Positions 45,404-53,936 of a stretch of DNA of 54,355 nt are shown here, one piece after another. The position numbers and the translations under genes were made by a program. The stretch spans positions 1-54,355 of the forward strand of contig JAURQH010000075.1 of NCBI GenBank assembly GCA_030836185.1, in the 5' to 3' direction. Numbering within the stretch: the first letter of the stretch is position 1; each line of letters starts with the position of its first letter. The notes under the pieces are model-generated. The model made no database searches and was not told the origin of the DNA. It saw nothing but the letters and a program-made list of their open reading frames with translations. The DNA comes from Planctomycetota bacterium (GTDB lineage Bacteria > Planctomycetota > Planctomycetia > Planctomycetales > Planctomycetaceae).

Positions 45404-45410
45404 GATGCGA

Positions 45411-47000
45411 TTACCGTGATGGGTTTTGAGAAATGGGAGTGTCTGCGAGTTCGCTATCAAGATGTTCTTTGAGTTGCTTAACAATCTCGGGATGCTGGTC
45501 ATACAGGTTGACTGTTTCCCCCGGATCACTCTTGAGGTCGTACAATTGACCCGGCGCATTGGGAACAAGTTCTGGGAGACGATAAGGCTTCAGGTCGGCA
45601 CGGCGGTCGTAATTGTTGCCACCCGAGCCACGATGAGCAAGATATTTCCAGTCTCCCATGCGAATCGAAATTGCCAGTGAGCTAGCTTGTTGCAGCATGA
45701 ATGGCCGAACCGGTTTGTTCAAAACTTCTCCCTGCCAGACGGGTAACATATTGTAACTATCCTCCGCCAGATCATTAGGATTCTCCTCTCCAACAATTGC
45801 CCCACATGTGGCCAAAATATCGGTCAAACTTGTCAATTCATCACTGACAATCCCCGCGGGAACCTCGTTTGGCCAACGAATAATTAACGGCACACGATGT
45901 CCGCCTTCCCAGCCGTCACGTTTCATGCCTCGCCACGGGCGGGCTCCGTCGTGCTGATGGTCTTGTCGCATGTTGACGACAGAGGTCACTTCCGGTCCGT
46001 TATCGCTAGTGAAAATGACGAGCGTGTCTCTTTCCAAGTCATGTTTGGAGAGTGTCTTCGTCAGTTCTCCGACGATGAAATCCATCTCGTGGATGAAGTC
46101 TCCATGCGGACCCGCGTTTGTCGAACCTTTGAAACGATCGGCGGGGAACGAGGGCAAGTGGACGGCCTGCATGGAATGAAACAAGAAGAAGGGTTTCTCG
46201 GGAGTCCGCTCAACATGTTGCTTCAACCATAATTGACTTTGTTTCAAAAATTCGAGATCGACTTCTTCCAAGTCATAATTGGGAGCGATCAATCCACGTC
46301 GGTTGTCATAGGCATAAGGATGCTTGGGAAGCCCGGAGTGATCAAGTTGACCTGCGGGAAATACTTTGACGCGATCTTGTTCAATGTAGGCATAAAGCCA
46401 GTCGGTCGTCGGGCAACAAGCCGTTCCAAAGAAGTGATCGAATCCCCGATGGATTGGACCATCAGAAATTGGCTGCGAAAAATCGACTTGCTTCACTCGT
46501 TCAAGCGCGGCACCGCCATCTCGCCAGTCTTTTGGTTGTAGAGCATTGACGGGAGCCGAATACGCGGGCTTGCCGTCTGTTGTCAAAAACGTCATGCCAA
46601 TATGCCATTTACCAATACAGGCGGTCTGATAACCGTGTTGTTTCAGCATTGCGGGTAGCGTCAGTGTGTCTTCTTCAATGAGTGCCGGCCCGCCAACACC
46701 AGAAAAGACTCTCCCATATCCGGTCCGAAAACACATGCGTCCCGTCATGATGGAATATCGAGACGGAGTGCAAACGGTTGACGGGCTGTGCGCGTCTGTG
46801 AATCGCATTCCCTCTCGGGCCAACTTGTCGAGATGCGGCGTGGGTATTTTCGATGTCGGGTTGTAACAGCCAACATCTCCATAGCCGAGATCATCGGCGA
46901 GAATTAATAGAATATTGGGGATTTCTGCCGATTCAACGTCGCTGTTGATCCATCCACAAAAAAGTAGAAAAAGGCTGAAAGCAAGAGCAATAATTTTCAT
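45411..47000 (-). CDS. Secreted arylsulfatase (CTPSR)
   Basis: 529 residues with a signal peptide (MKIIALAFSLFLLFCGWINS, to about ESA). The body opens with PNILLILADDLGYGDVGCYN. The modified-Cys motif is SPSTVCTPSRYSIMTGRMCF, Cys77 in the classical C-T-P-S-R form. GYQTACIGKWHIGM, ERDTLVIFTSDNGPEVTS and RDGWEGGHRVPLIIRWPNE follow, and a four-stranded C-terminal subdomain ends the protein. It is closer to arylsulfatase A/GALNS types than the CWPTR sulfatase in this window. It is the first gene of the sulfatase-ceramidase operon. Activity needs a formylglycine-generating or radical-SAM maturase, neither of which is in the window. Confidence 0.96.
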   Translation of the reverse strand: MKIIALAFSLFLLFCGWINSDVESAEIPNILLILADDLGYGDVGCYNPTSKIPTPHLDKLAREGMRFTDAHSPSTVCTPSRYSIMTGRMCFRTGYGRVFSGVGGPALIEEDTLTLPAMLKQHGYQTACIGKWHIGMTFLTTDGKPAYSAPVNALQPKDWRDGGAALERVKQVDFSQPISDGPIHRGFDHFFGTACCPTTDWLYAYIEQDRVKVFPAGQLDHSGLPKHPYAYDNRRGLIAPNYDLEEVDLEFLKQSQLWLKQHVERTPEKPFFLFHSMQAVHLPSFPADRFKGSTNAGPHGDFIHEMDFIVGELTKTLSKHDLERDTLVIFTSDNGPEVTSVVNMRQDHQHDGARPWRGMKRDGWEGGHRVPLIIRWPNEVPAGIVSDELTSLTDILATCGAIVGEENPNDLAEDSYNMLPVWQGEVLNKPVRPFMLQQASSLAISIRMGDWKYLAHRGSGGNNYDRRADLKPYRLPELVPNAPGQLYDLKSDPGETVNLYDQHPEIVKQLKEHLDSELADTPISQNPSR

Positions 47001-47376
47001 GACGGTTTTCTGCCGATGTCAGAATTTCAATCATCTGATTGTACTCCCATTGCGAAGGGATTGTTGGATGACTCTTTTGGAACGTCATTAAAATATTTGA
47101 TTTTGTGTGCACCAATATCGGTTCGTTCCTTTTCGAAAAATGAACTCAAATTTAGTCGCAATCGAAGCTCTTCTTCATTGATTCATCTGGTTCATAGATC
47201 CTGCATCTCCAGCCTCCCGGATAAAACTCGAACCGATACATTTAGAAGATTGGGGCAAGCGAAGTGTCTGGCATAGAGATGCCAATCGAGCATATCCAGT
47301 TATCGGTTTTCGCGTCGTTCGTGAGATTCCCAATCCGCCTAGACCGTAAAAATGAGCAACGTGATGACCGTTGTCC
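47001..47376. other. Non-coding spacer between pyrH and the sulfatase operon
   Basis: Both flanking genes point left, so this holds the 3' end of the pyrH transcript and the promoter of the sulfatase operon. No gene and no convincing terminator are seen. One small hairpin (TGGCAT/ATGCCA, 4-nt loop) lies at 47269-47284. Confidence 0.5.
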
Positions 47377-48123
47377 TTATGATTTGGCAGAGACAACACG
47401 CGTGCCGATTGGTTCTCCAGCAATCGCTTTTTCGATATTTCCGACACGCTGATAATTAAAGACCAGAATCGGAATCTTCGCCTCCATGCAATGATGAATG
47501 GCTTGAGCATCCATGACGCCCAGCTCTTTGCTGAGAACTTCTTCGAACGTCACTTCAGGATAGAGTACCGCATGAGGATTGATTTCAGGGTCTTCCGAAT
47601 AAACGCCGTCAACACGAGTCCCCTTCATCACAATATCGGCTTTAATTTCGCGTGCGCGGAGCGCGGCGGCGGTATCGGTCGTCACGAATGGACTTCCGGT
47701 ACCAGCGGCCAAAATAACGACTCGTCCCTTTTCAAGATGTCGAACACAACGACGACGGATGAATGTCTCGGCGACACCTTCCATCCGAATGGCAGACAGC
47801 AAGCGAGTAGGGACGCCAATGTTTTCCAAGGCGTCCTGAAGCGCGAGCCCATTAATAACCGTAGCCAACATTCCCATGTAATGAGCAGTTGGGGGATTGA
47901 TGGCGGCACTCACTGCGGCAAATTGTTTACCACGCAAAATGTTTCCACCACCGCAAACAATGGCCAGTTCGACACCCGTTTCGTGAACACGTTTGATCTG
48001 TTCGGAAAGCTCGGCAACTTCAGACATGCTGATGCCCGACTCTCCCGGTCGGCAGAAGCTATTTCCGCTCACTTTGAGAAGAACACGTTGATAGGCGAGT
48101 TTCGAGGTGTCTGATCCAGACAT
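47377..48123 (-). CDS. pyrH: UMP kinase
   Basis: 248 residues, normal length. Amino-acid-kinase motifs are present: [11 protein letters not shown] at the N-terminus, [16 protein letters not shown], the [19 protein letters not shown] loop and [19 protein letters not shown], with [20 protein letters not shown] near the end. It phosphorylates UMP to UDP in the cytoplasm using ATP. In many bacteria pyrH sits between tsf and frr; neither is next to it here. The only oddity is VSGNSF where many PyrH have LSGEAL. Confidence 0.96.
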   Translation of the reverse strand: MSGSDTSKLAYQRVLLKVSGNSFCRPGESGISMSEVAELSEQIKRVHETGVELAIVCGGGNILRGKQFAAVSAAINPPTAHYMGMLATVINGLALQDALENIGVPTRLLSAIRMEGVAETFIRRRCVRHLEKGRVVILAAGTGSPFVTTDTAAALRAREIKADIVMKGTRVDGVYSEDPEINPHAVLYPEVTFEEVLSKELGVMDAQAIHHCMEAKIPILVFNYQRVGNIEKAIAGEPIGTRVVSAKS

Positions 48124-48209
48124 ATCACTTCCTTGAGATTGAGGATCGAATATTGGCTTGTCGATTGTAATCGGAGATTCGCGTCAGGCAAACCATGATT
48201 CTCAAAACA

Positions 48210-48698
48210 TTACTGCTCGATCGCAGATTGCCACAATTCACGAATTTTTTCGACTCGTTTCCGATTTACGCCTAAGTCGGAATGTCCGATCCGAGATGCC
48301 GACCGCACGTGAATGACGCTCTCGTCCGCCAACCACTGAAATTCCACATCATCGACATATCGCATCAATGCGCTGGTAAACTCAACATGTAGATAATCCT
48401 CTTCTGAGCTCACAACCATCACTCGCGGCAACGAGATAACTACTTCTTTGAGTGTCTTTAGTGGCTGTTTGGAGTCTGAAGGGACTGCCAAAGGAGCAAT
48501 CGAGTGTTCTGAGTCCGATTTCTCCGCAAAAGAGCAGACGCAGTTGGGCGATTCGGGGCACGGCTTCAATTGACCGTTTTTAATTCCCAAATCATCAGGG
48601 CGGTGGCCAAACAAAGACATAATTAGCAGTCCCGAGATGAGGACGACGGGAAGAAGAATCAAAACGCTGATGGTTAGCTTTCTGCGTTGAGCATTCAT
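48210..48698 (-). CDS. DUF1499 membrane-anchored protein
   Basis: 162 residues. One N-terminal helix (LTISVLILLPVVLISGLLIM) anchors the protein, with no signal cleavage site. DUF1499 follows: NGQLKPCPESPNCVCSFAEK with its paired cysteines, ISLPRVMVVSSEEDYLHVEF, FTSALMRYVDDVEFQWLAD and VIHVRSASRIGHSDLGVN, then RKRVEKIRELW. Function of the domain is unknown. Its ATG overlaps the stop of the HDAC-family gene (ATGA), so both are translationally coupled. Confidence 0.9.
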   Translation of the reverse strand: MNAQRRKLTISVLILLPVVLISGLLIMSLFGHRPDDLGIKNGQLKPCPESPNCVCSFAEKSDSEHSIAPLAVPSDSKQPLKTLKEVVISLPRVMVVSSEEDYLHVEFTSALMRYVDDVEFQWLADESVIHVRSASRIGHSDLGVNRKRVEKIRELWQSAIEQ

Positions 48699-49645
48699 GG
48701 TGATTTGAAACTTTGTGGTCGAGGTCGTGGGAGGGTGCGTTTCGCCAGCCCAAACAATTCCCAGGCCCGAATGACTGTGGCAAAATGTATGTCGACCGTA
48801 TCATGCACATTGGGAGCATACCCTCCCGCCATCGCAATTGTCAGGGGCAAACCCGCGAATCGACATTGTTCCATCACAATTCGATCACGTTCGGCGAGCC
48901 CTCCCTTCGTCAATTTCAAGCGACCGAAGCGATCTTCTTCATACGGATCGGCACCGGCGAGATACATCATTAAATCGGGATTGCTGCGTTCCAGAGCGTC
49001 TTCCATCCCATTTTTGAGTGCCGAAAGATAGGCCTGATCGCCAATATCGTCAGGTAATGCGATATCGAGATCACTTTGCTCCTTGTAGTAGGGAAAGTTC
49101 TTTTCGCCATGGATTGAAAACGTGAAAATGGAGTCGTCATGAGCGGCAATGGATGCCGTACCGTTTCCCTGATGGACGTCCGCATCGACAATCAATACTC
49201 GATTGAGATGCCCCGTTTCCTGAAAGTGACGAGCGGCGACAAGACTGTCATTGAAAACACAGTATCCTTCTCCGTGATCACGGAAGGCATGATGCGTTCC
49301 ACCTGCCAGATTGATTCCCAATCCACAGACCAGTGCGGAGTTAACTGCGGCAATTGTAGCACCCGTTGAGCGGCGGGATCGTTCGACCATTTGTGGAGAC
49401 CACGGAAACCCGATACGACGGATTTCCTTGTAGGTTAGCTCACCCGATTTGACTCGTTCCAAATAATTTTCTGAATGAACACGTAGGATTTGTTCGTCAG
49501 AAGCGGCCGGAGGAACTTTTAAGTCCGATTCCGTGAATCGATGATCTTGGCCGACTCTCTCTCGTAACAGGGAGTATTTTGACATCGGAAATTTGTGCGT
49601 CTCGGGCAAAGGAAGCACAAAAATGTCAGTGTAAAAGATTGACAT
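48695..49645 (-). CDS. Histone-deacetylase-family (AcuC/Hda1-like) deacetylase
   Basis: 316 residues, a typical single-domain bacterial length. The N-terminus (MSIFYTDIFVLPLPETHKFP) is as usual for the family and supports this start. Active-site residues are visible: the His pair in GGTHHAFRDHGEGYC (118-119), zinc ligands Asp156 and His158 in LIVDADVHQGNGT, and Asp233 in YLAGADPYEEDRFG. GGYAP provides the GGY loop in place of the catalytic Tyr region. The enzyme should hydrolyse an acyl-amide such as acetyl-lysine or acetylpolyamine in the cytoplasm; the substrate cannot be told. It is coupled to DUF1499. Confidence 0.94.
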   Translation of the reverse strand: MSIFYTDIFVLPLPETHKFPMSKYSLLRERVGQDHRFTESDLKVPPAASDEQILRVHSENYLERVKSGELTYKEIRRIGFPWSPQMVERSRRSTGATIAAVNSALVCGLGINLAGGTHHAFRDHGEGYCVFNDSLVAARHFQETGHLNRVLIVDADVHQGNGTASIAAHDDSIFTFSIHGEKNFPYYKEQSDLDIALPDDIGDQAYLSALKNGMEDALERSNPDLMMYLAGADPYEEDRFGRLKLTKGGLAERDRIVMEQCRFAGLPLTIAMAGGYAPNVHDTVDIHFATVIRAWELFGLAKRTLPRPRPQSFKSP

Positions 49646-49671
49646 ACAGTGAGATTATCAAAAGTAAGGCC

Positions 49672-49690
49672 AATGCATAGTTAGTGCATT
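49672..49690. repeat. Small dyad between HDAC-family and ABC genes
   Basis: AATGCA and TGCATT are separated by 7 nt in the divergent 158-bp spacer. It could serve as an operator for either gene. Confidence 0.4.
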
Positions 49691-49803
49691 CAAGGCTGTT
49701 GAAAGAAATTGGCAAGTGAACACTCGCCGACACTTTCGAGAGACCACCACCGATTGATATGCTGAGAGTATCCCAAGAACAGGAATATTAGTCACCACAA
49801 TTC

Positions 49804-50586
49804 ATGACAATCACAACCGACACCGCATTCATCCACGCCGATCAGGTGGGGCTATCCTTTCCGAGCGTTTCTGATGTACTCGCGAATGTGAATTTTGATA
49901 TTCCACGTGGTCAATTTGTATCGATTCTCGGCGCGTCCGGCTGCGGAAAGTCATCGCTGTTACGTGTCATGTCCGGTCTTCAGACCGCCACCGCCGGTCT
50001 CATGTTGCTCGATGGACGCTCGCCCGGCAATGCACGAGAAAACAATCTTCGTTCGGCATTCGTGTTTCAGGATCCAACACTCCTTCCTTGGCGCACTGTG
50101 CGAAGTAATGTATCGCTCCCATTTGAACTACGAGACCGCCCCGAATCAGAATACCTGGAACATGTGAAAGAGACGATCAACCTAGTGGGATTGACGGAGG
50201 CGGATGCCGATAAACGCCCCCGCGAACTTTCCGGGGGAATGCGTATGCGAGCCTCTTTGGCACGGGCACTCGTCACCAACCCCGATCTCATGTTGATGGA
50301 TGAACCGTTCGCGCCACTCGATGACATTTTGAGGCAACAACTCAACGAAGAAATTTTGCGCATCTGGACGGATCAAAAATGGACGGCAGTTTTTGTCACA
50401 CATAATGTTTCTGAAGCCGTCTTTCTCTCACAACGAATTCTGGTGATGCATCCCCGCCCCGGAAGGATTGCCGCAGATATTGAAGTACCGTTTGATTATC
50501 CACGCACTGCCAAACTTCGAGCGACTGCCGAGTTCGCGGAACTCATGGGAACTGTCAGCCAGGAACTGCGGAGGACGGTTGAATGA
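49804..50586 (+). CDS. ABC transporter ATPase, NitT/TauT/SsuB type
   Basis: 260 residues. Walker A is GASGCGKSSLLR, the Q-loop FVFQDPTLLPWRTVRSNV, the signature LSGGMRMRASLARAL, Walker B LMLMDEPFAPLDDI, and the switch His lies in FVTHNVSEAV. The Q-loop form LLPWRTV and the PRPGRI segment are typical of nitrate/sulfonate/taurine/pyrimidine-precursor importers. It overlaps the permease gene by 4 bp, so they are coupled. No substrate-binding protein gene is adjacent: the HDAC-family gene lies upstream and a tRNA downstream. Confidence 0.95.
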   Translation: MTITTDTAFIHADQVGLSFPSVSDVLANVNFDIPRGQFVSILGASGCGKSSLLRVMSGLQTATAGLMLLDGRSPGNARENNLRSAFVFQDPTLLPWRTVRSNVSLPFELRDRPESEYLEHVKETINLVGLTEADADKRPRELSGGMRMRASLARALVTNPDLMLMDEPFAPLDDILRQQLNEEILRIWTDQKWTAVFVTHNVSEAVFLSQRILVMHPRPGRIAADIEVPFDYPRTAKLRATAEFAELMGTVSQELRRTVE

Positions 50587-51365
50587 GAGCTATCTTTCGC
50601 TGGATTGTTTCGAATCTTTTGCCGCCGCTGATGGCATTTCTAGTCGTTGTCACTCTTTGGCATCTGGCGACAGTGGTCTTTCAGATCGAACGATTTGTAT
50701 TGCCTGGCCCGTTGCTCGTTGCAAAATCAGCCATTAAGTATGGCGATGAACTGTGGAGCGGTTTTCTAACAACCGGCTTGGAAGCCATCGTCGGATTTTT
50801 ATTGAGCCTCGCCTTTGGAACGCTGATCGCTTGCCTCTTTTCACAATCACCTCTCATCCGCCGCAGTCTATTTCCTTACGCCATTTTCTTGCAGACAGTT
50901 CCCATTGTGGCAATCGCTCCTTTGATCGTGATCTGGTTCGGGACCGGCTTTCAAAGCGTCGTGCTGGTCTCATTTATCATCAGCCTGTTCCCAATCATCA
51001 CCAACGCCACGGCAGGGCTACTACAGGTTGATCCCGATTTGCTCGATTTGTTCACGCTTAATAACGCGACCCGTTGGCAGACTTTGACCAAACTCCGGCT
51101 GCCAAGTGCCGTCCCTTCCATTATCACAGGGGCTCGCATTGCCAGCGGCGTAGCGGTCATCGGAGCCATTGTGGGAGAATTTTTCGCCGGCTATGTCTCC
51201 CGCAAGGGACTCGGCTATTTGATCTTGCAAACAGCCCCCCAACTCAAAACAGACAAACTGTTCGCGACCGTTTTTGCTTCGACGCTTCTGGGATTGTTGA
51301 TTTTTACACTGGTCAGCGTGGTTGGAAATGCAATCCTCCGAAGCTGGTATGAGGGAGAATCGTAA
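50583..51365 (+). CDS. ABC transporter permease, NitT/TauT/SsuC type
   Basis: 260 residues with six predicted helices, the first at about 10-30 (LLPPLMAFLVVVTLWHLATV). The EAA-loop region is NNATRWQTLTKLRLPSAVPS, then ITGARIASGVAVIGAIVGEF and FAGYVSRKGLGYLILQ, as in SsuC/TauC. It pairs with the overlapping ATPase. The solute is unknown because no binding protein is present; aromatic or pyrimidine-type precursors and sulfonates are typical of the family. The gene ends 206 bp before the tRNA. Confidence 0.93.
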   Translation: MRAIFRWIVSNLLPPLMAFLVVVTLWHLATVVFQIERFVLPGPLLVAKSAIKYGDELWSGFLTTGLEAIVGFLLSLAFGTLIACLFSQSPLIRRSLFPYAIFLQTVPIVAIAPLIVIWFGTGFQSVVLVSFIISLFPIITNATAGLLQVDPDLLDLFTLNNATRWQTLTKLRLPSAVPSIITGARIASGVAVIGAIVGEFFAGYVSRKGLGYLILQTAPQLKTDKLFATVFASTLLGLLIFTLVSVVGNAILRSWYEGES

Positions 51366-51570
51366 CGCGAACTTGTCACGGAAACAGGTTTGTCTGCACT
51401 TTTGGGCTGAAAATTCCGGTCAAATCAATCGCAGCGAATCGCTCTAGGAAAGCCGTTCGATACAATATTTTCCATCGGGGTAAACTTGAAACTGGCAGCA
51501 CTGCGAGATACCGTACATATTCGCTGATTGGGAGGGCAATTGTTCTGCAATCCTCTCGAAAATCAGACAT

Positions 51571-51645
<75 letters not shown>

Positions 51646-51649
51646 TCGC

Positions 51650-51676
51650 AAGCCCTTGAAATGCAAGGGCTTGTTT
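51650..51676 (+). terminator. Terminator-like hairpin after tRNA-Arg
   Basis: CAAGCCCTTG and CAAGGGCTTG form a perfect 10-bp stem with a 4-nt loop, followed by TTTCGTT. It begins 5 bp after the tRNA and probably ends its transcript. It would also lie at the edge of the integrated element. Confidence 0.75.
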
Positions 51677-51714
51677 CGTTTGAGGGTTTGACTACTTTCG
51701 CCTGGTGTTTCACT

Positions 51715-51733
51715 TTTCAGAAAATTTCAGAAA
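51715..51733. repeat. Tandem TTTCAGAAA sites between tRNA and integrase
   Basis: Two copies of the 9-bp dyad TTTCAGAAA stand at 51715-51723 and 51725-51733, one helical turn apart. They overlap no feature except the spacer before the integrase stop. They may be arm-type recombinase or excisionase sites; that is inference. Confidence 0.4.
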
Positions 51734-51741
51734 TCCAATTT

Positions 51742-53169
51742 TCATGGAAGCTGCTCGAACGCTTTGAGTTGACTCGCCAGTTCCCTGACAGCGTTCCAAT
51801 CCTCCTGTCGACGGGCCAGATCAAGTTGCTCCATTAATTGCCCCTGTGGGCTTTCTTCGAGACCATATCGCTCAGCGACTTCCACGGGGAGACTCCGTCG
51901 CAATCGATCGTATGTTGCGTTACTGCGTCGTCTTAGTTCTTCGTGAGTGGATTGAGCGTAACTGGCCATCATCACGGATGGAGTCACACTGGCATCACGG
52001 GCCACTGTGTGTTCGATGTGTTCTCCCGAGAATGCGAACTGTAACGCTGTCTTTCTGAATGTGTGTAGGTAGGCCGCACCATCCGGTAAATCTTTTGACC
52101 ACTTCACGATTTGACGGTACATCCAGTCGCCCACATTTTCTGGATCAAATCGTATTTTGACATGCGAACTGAAATTTTTTTGACCGCGTTTCTTGTGAAA
52201 TTTTCGAAGCTCCTCAGTGTAACAGGCAAAGACGAACGAGCTATCAGTTTTCATTGCTAGCAAGTCCTCATACAAGCCAGAAGGGATGCGAAACCATTTC
52301 GTCACTCCATGTTTTCCTGTGGATTCGAAGTGGTATTCGTTGTCCACGATCCGAAAGTCCTCCCAACTCAGGTGTGCCAACTCCCGTCGTCTGGAACCCG
52401 ACCACAAAGACAGGCGAGCAAACGCTGGAGCAAACCTGATACCCGGCCATGATTCGTCGAAGTAATCAATAATTGAGATAAGTTCCTGAGGATCGAATTG
52501 CCGTAAAGGTCGTTTACGCGGTTCAATCCAGGTGAATTGTGTCCACGGGTTTTCGGTCAACAGCTTGTCGGCTGGAACAACACCTCGTACACATTTTTTT
52601 CCGGCGTTTCGATTGGCCCGGTTAAACGCGGCTCGCAGAGCCACCGACCACTTATGAACGGTCGATGGACTGAGAAGATTGACATCTTTCTTGACGGTTT
52701 TGGATGTCTTGCGATGATGACATCGCCAATCTTTCGGCAATTGCATCGCTTCGATTTGGAAGCGTTCACAATCTTCGGGCGTAGCGAGTGTGACTGGACT
52801 CAGCCCCGTTATCTTCCTGAAGGCTGAAATCGCGTCCAGACAGCCATTGAGTGATTTGCCGGCTCGCTGTTTGGCTTCGGGATCCGTTTTCTTCGCATAA
52901 TGCCGCCGCTGAATCTCTTCAAATTCCTCGTCAGACATGATTGTGTCAACAAAATCACTCTTCTTACCGCCATTCTGCAGCATGTCGTAGGTTGCCTCGA
53001 CTGCTTTGACATAATCGGCATGTCCTGTACTTCGACTGTTGTTGAGCCCTTTCCAGTAGACATACCACGACTTTTGCTTTTCATTTGGTGGAAAAAGCGT
53101 AGCAGTGATACTTCGACTATCTACTACCACTTCAATTTTCTGTTTTTTCTGTTTCCGTTTTCGCCCCAA
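51742..53169 (-). CDS. Tyrosine recombinase (island integrase)
   Basis: 475 residues. The start is very basic (MGRKRKQKKQKIEVVVDSRS). An arm-binding/SAM-like segment spans about 70-225, including SPSTVHKWSVALRAAFNRAN. The catalytic domain has Arg260 in SLWSGSRRRELAHLSWEDF, His369 and Arg372 in YLHTFRKTALQFAF, and the nucleophile Tyr404 in MMASYAQSTHEELRRR. A Lys in GKHGVTKW is a candidate for the beta-hairpin lysine. It is thus apparently active. The C-terminal ~60 residues are helical. It converges on the tRNA-Arg gene about 95 bp away, the usual arrangement for integration into tRNA 3' ends. The spelling SGSRRREL and HTFRKT is of the type common in planctomycete integrases. Confidence 0.95.
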   Translation of the reverse strand: MGRKRKQKKQKIEVVVDSRSITATLFPPNEKQKSWYVYWKGLNNSRSTGHADYVKAVEATYDMLQNGGKKSDFVDTIMSDEEFEEIQRRHYAKKTDPEAKQRAGKSLNGCLDAISAFRKITGLSPVTLATPEDCERFQIEAMQLPKDWRCHHRKTSKTVKKDVNLLSPSTVHKWSVALRAAFNRANRNAGKKCVRGVVPADKLLTENPWTQFTWIEPRKRPLRQFDPQELISIIDYFDESWPGIRFAPAFARLSLWSGSRRRELAHLSWEDFRIVDNEYHFESTGKHGVTKWFRIPSGLYEDLLAMKTDSSFVFACYTEELRKFHKKRGQKNFSSHVKIRFDPENVGDWMYRQIVKWSKDLPDGAAYLHTFRKTALQFAFSGEHIEHTVARDASVTPSVMMASYAQSTHEELRRRSNATYDRLRRSLPVEVAERYGLEESPQGQLMEQLDLARRQEDWNAVRELASQLKAFEQLP

Positions 53170-53228
53170 TGTTTCCCTCCTTCTTTTTTGTTTTGTGGTT
53201 TTTTTATCATTCGGACCAAGTCAAGGGG

Positions 53229-53531
53229 TCAGAGCTCTTTTTGAGCATCCAACCACTCGTCAATTTTGGCTCGATCCAGTTTCCATTGACGTCCATTTCC
53301 TCCCCCCGCAAGGCAGCTCTTGGGAATCTTGCCCGCACGGATCTGGTCGGCAATCCAGTGAGTCGAAACTCCCAGTTTGTCAGCCAGGTAGGGTGTCCCA
53401 ACAATTTCAGGTTCTGGCTGGTCAAAGTGATCTGCGATTCGTTGCAGTTGAATGGCAAGTGGCGTGATTACCTCAGAGAATTGCTGTTTGAGTGAAATGT
53501 TGTCAGCGGATTTGTTTTCTTCTGTTTGCAT
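53229..53531 (-). CDS. Excisionase-like helix-turn-helix protein
   Basis: 100 residues. The N-terminal half is helical (ISLKQQFSEVITPLAIQLQR). The C-terminal half is a MerR/excisionase-type winged helix: VGTPYLADKLGVSTHWIADQ, IRAGKIPKSCLAGGGNG, then RQWKLDRAKIDEWLDAQ. This fold is usual for recombination directionality factors or small repressors. It is transcribed toward the integrase gene 59 bp away and likely forms one transcript with it. Function as excisionase is inferred from position and fold. Confidence 0.85.
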   Translation of the reverse strand: MQTEENKSADNISLKQQFSEVITPLAIQLQRIADHFDQPEPEIVGTPYLADKLGVSTHWIADQIRAGKIPKSCLAGGGNGRQWKLDRAKIDEWLDAQKEL

Positions 53532-53660
53532 CGTTAGAGAAAACTTCCTTTACAGGAGTAAGCGACCTCGGGTTTGTGTACGTGTCAATGTTGCTGAGCG
53601 GTCGCGAAAAGCCCGGCAGTCACAGCGACGTAAAAACATATGACCGCTGTGGTTAGTTGA

Positions 53661-53676
53661 ATTCTCATTTGAGAAT
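53661..53676. repeat. Perfect 7-bp dyad, candidate operator
   Basis: ATTCTCA-TT-TGAGAAT lies 130 bp before the start of the excisionase-like gene. The compact symmetry suits a homodimeric regulator site. Confidence 0.45.
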
Positions 53677-53707
53677 CTTTCGTGAATGGAGATCTCTTCC
53701 CGCCTTC

Positions 53708-53745
53708 GATCAAGAGTAAGTTGGCTCTTCTCACCTCTCTTGATC
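53708..53745. repeat. Nine-bp inverted repeat with 20-nt spacer
   Basis: GATCAAGAG at 53708-53716 mirrors CTCTTGATC at 53737-53745. It lies in the divergent island control region; a regulator or recombination-protein site is possible. Confidence 0.45.
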
Positions 53746-53936
53746 ATTAAGGTCTTTGGAAACCCTTTGATCCCTACTGCGAAGATTCAATAAAACTGTC
53801 TTTTGTGCATCATTCCTCTACCTTTCTTTCGTCTCTAAAAAAAACTGGTCTACGCAAGCGTCAGAATGGTAGGATTGCCAACATTGAATTTCCTTGCATC
53901 AAATCTTGCAAACCCTTGCAATCTGAAAACACTCAG

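Larger units (their letters stand above)
53532..53936. promoter_or_regulatory. Island control region with several dyads
   Basis: No gene is seen in these 405 bp, which lie between the leftward excisionase-integrase unit and the rightward gene at 53937. It holds a dyad (ATTCTCA/TGAGAAT, 2-nt centre) at 53661-53676, a 9-bp inverted repeat with 20-nt spacer at 53708-53745, and three TTGCA words at about 53894, 53906 and 53916. These could be operators or recombinase/excisionase sites. Confidence 0.5.

Noticed and set aside
49639-49667. TTGACA as a -35 box of the ABC operon
   Set aside because: No -10-like hexamer lies at a 16-18 bp distance, and the word overlaps the start of the HDAC-family gene.
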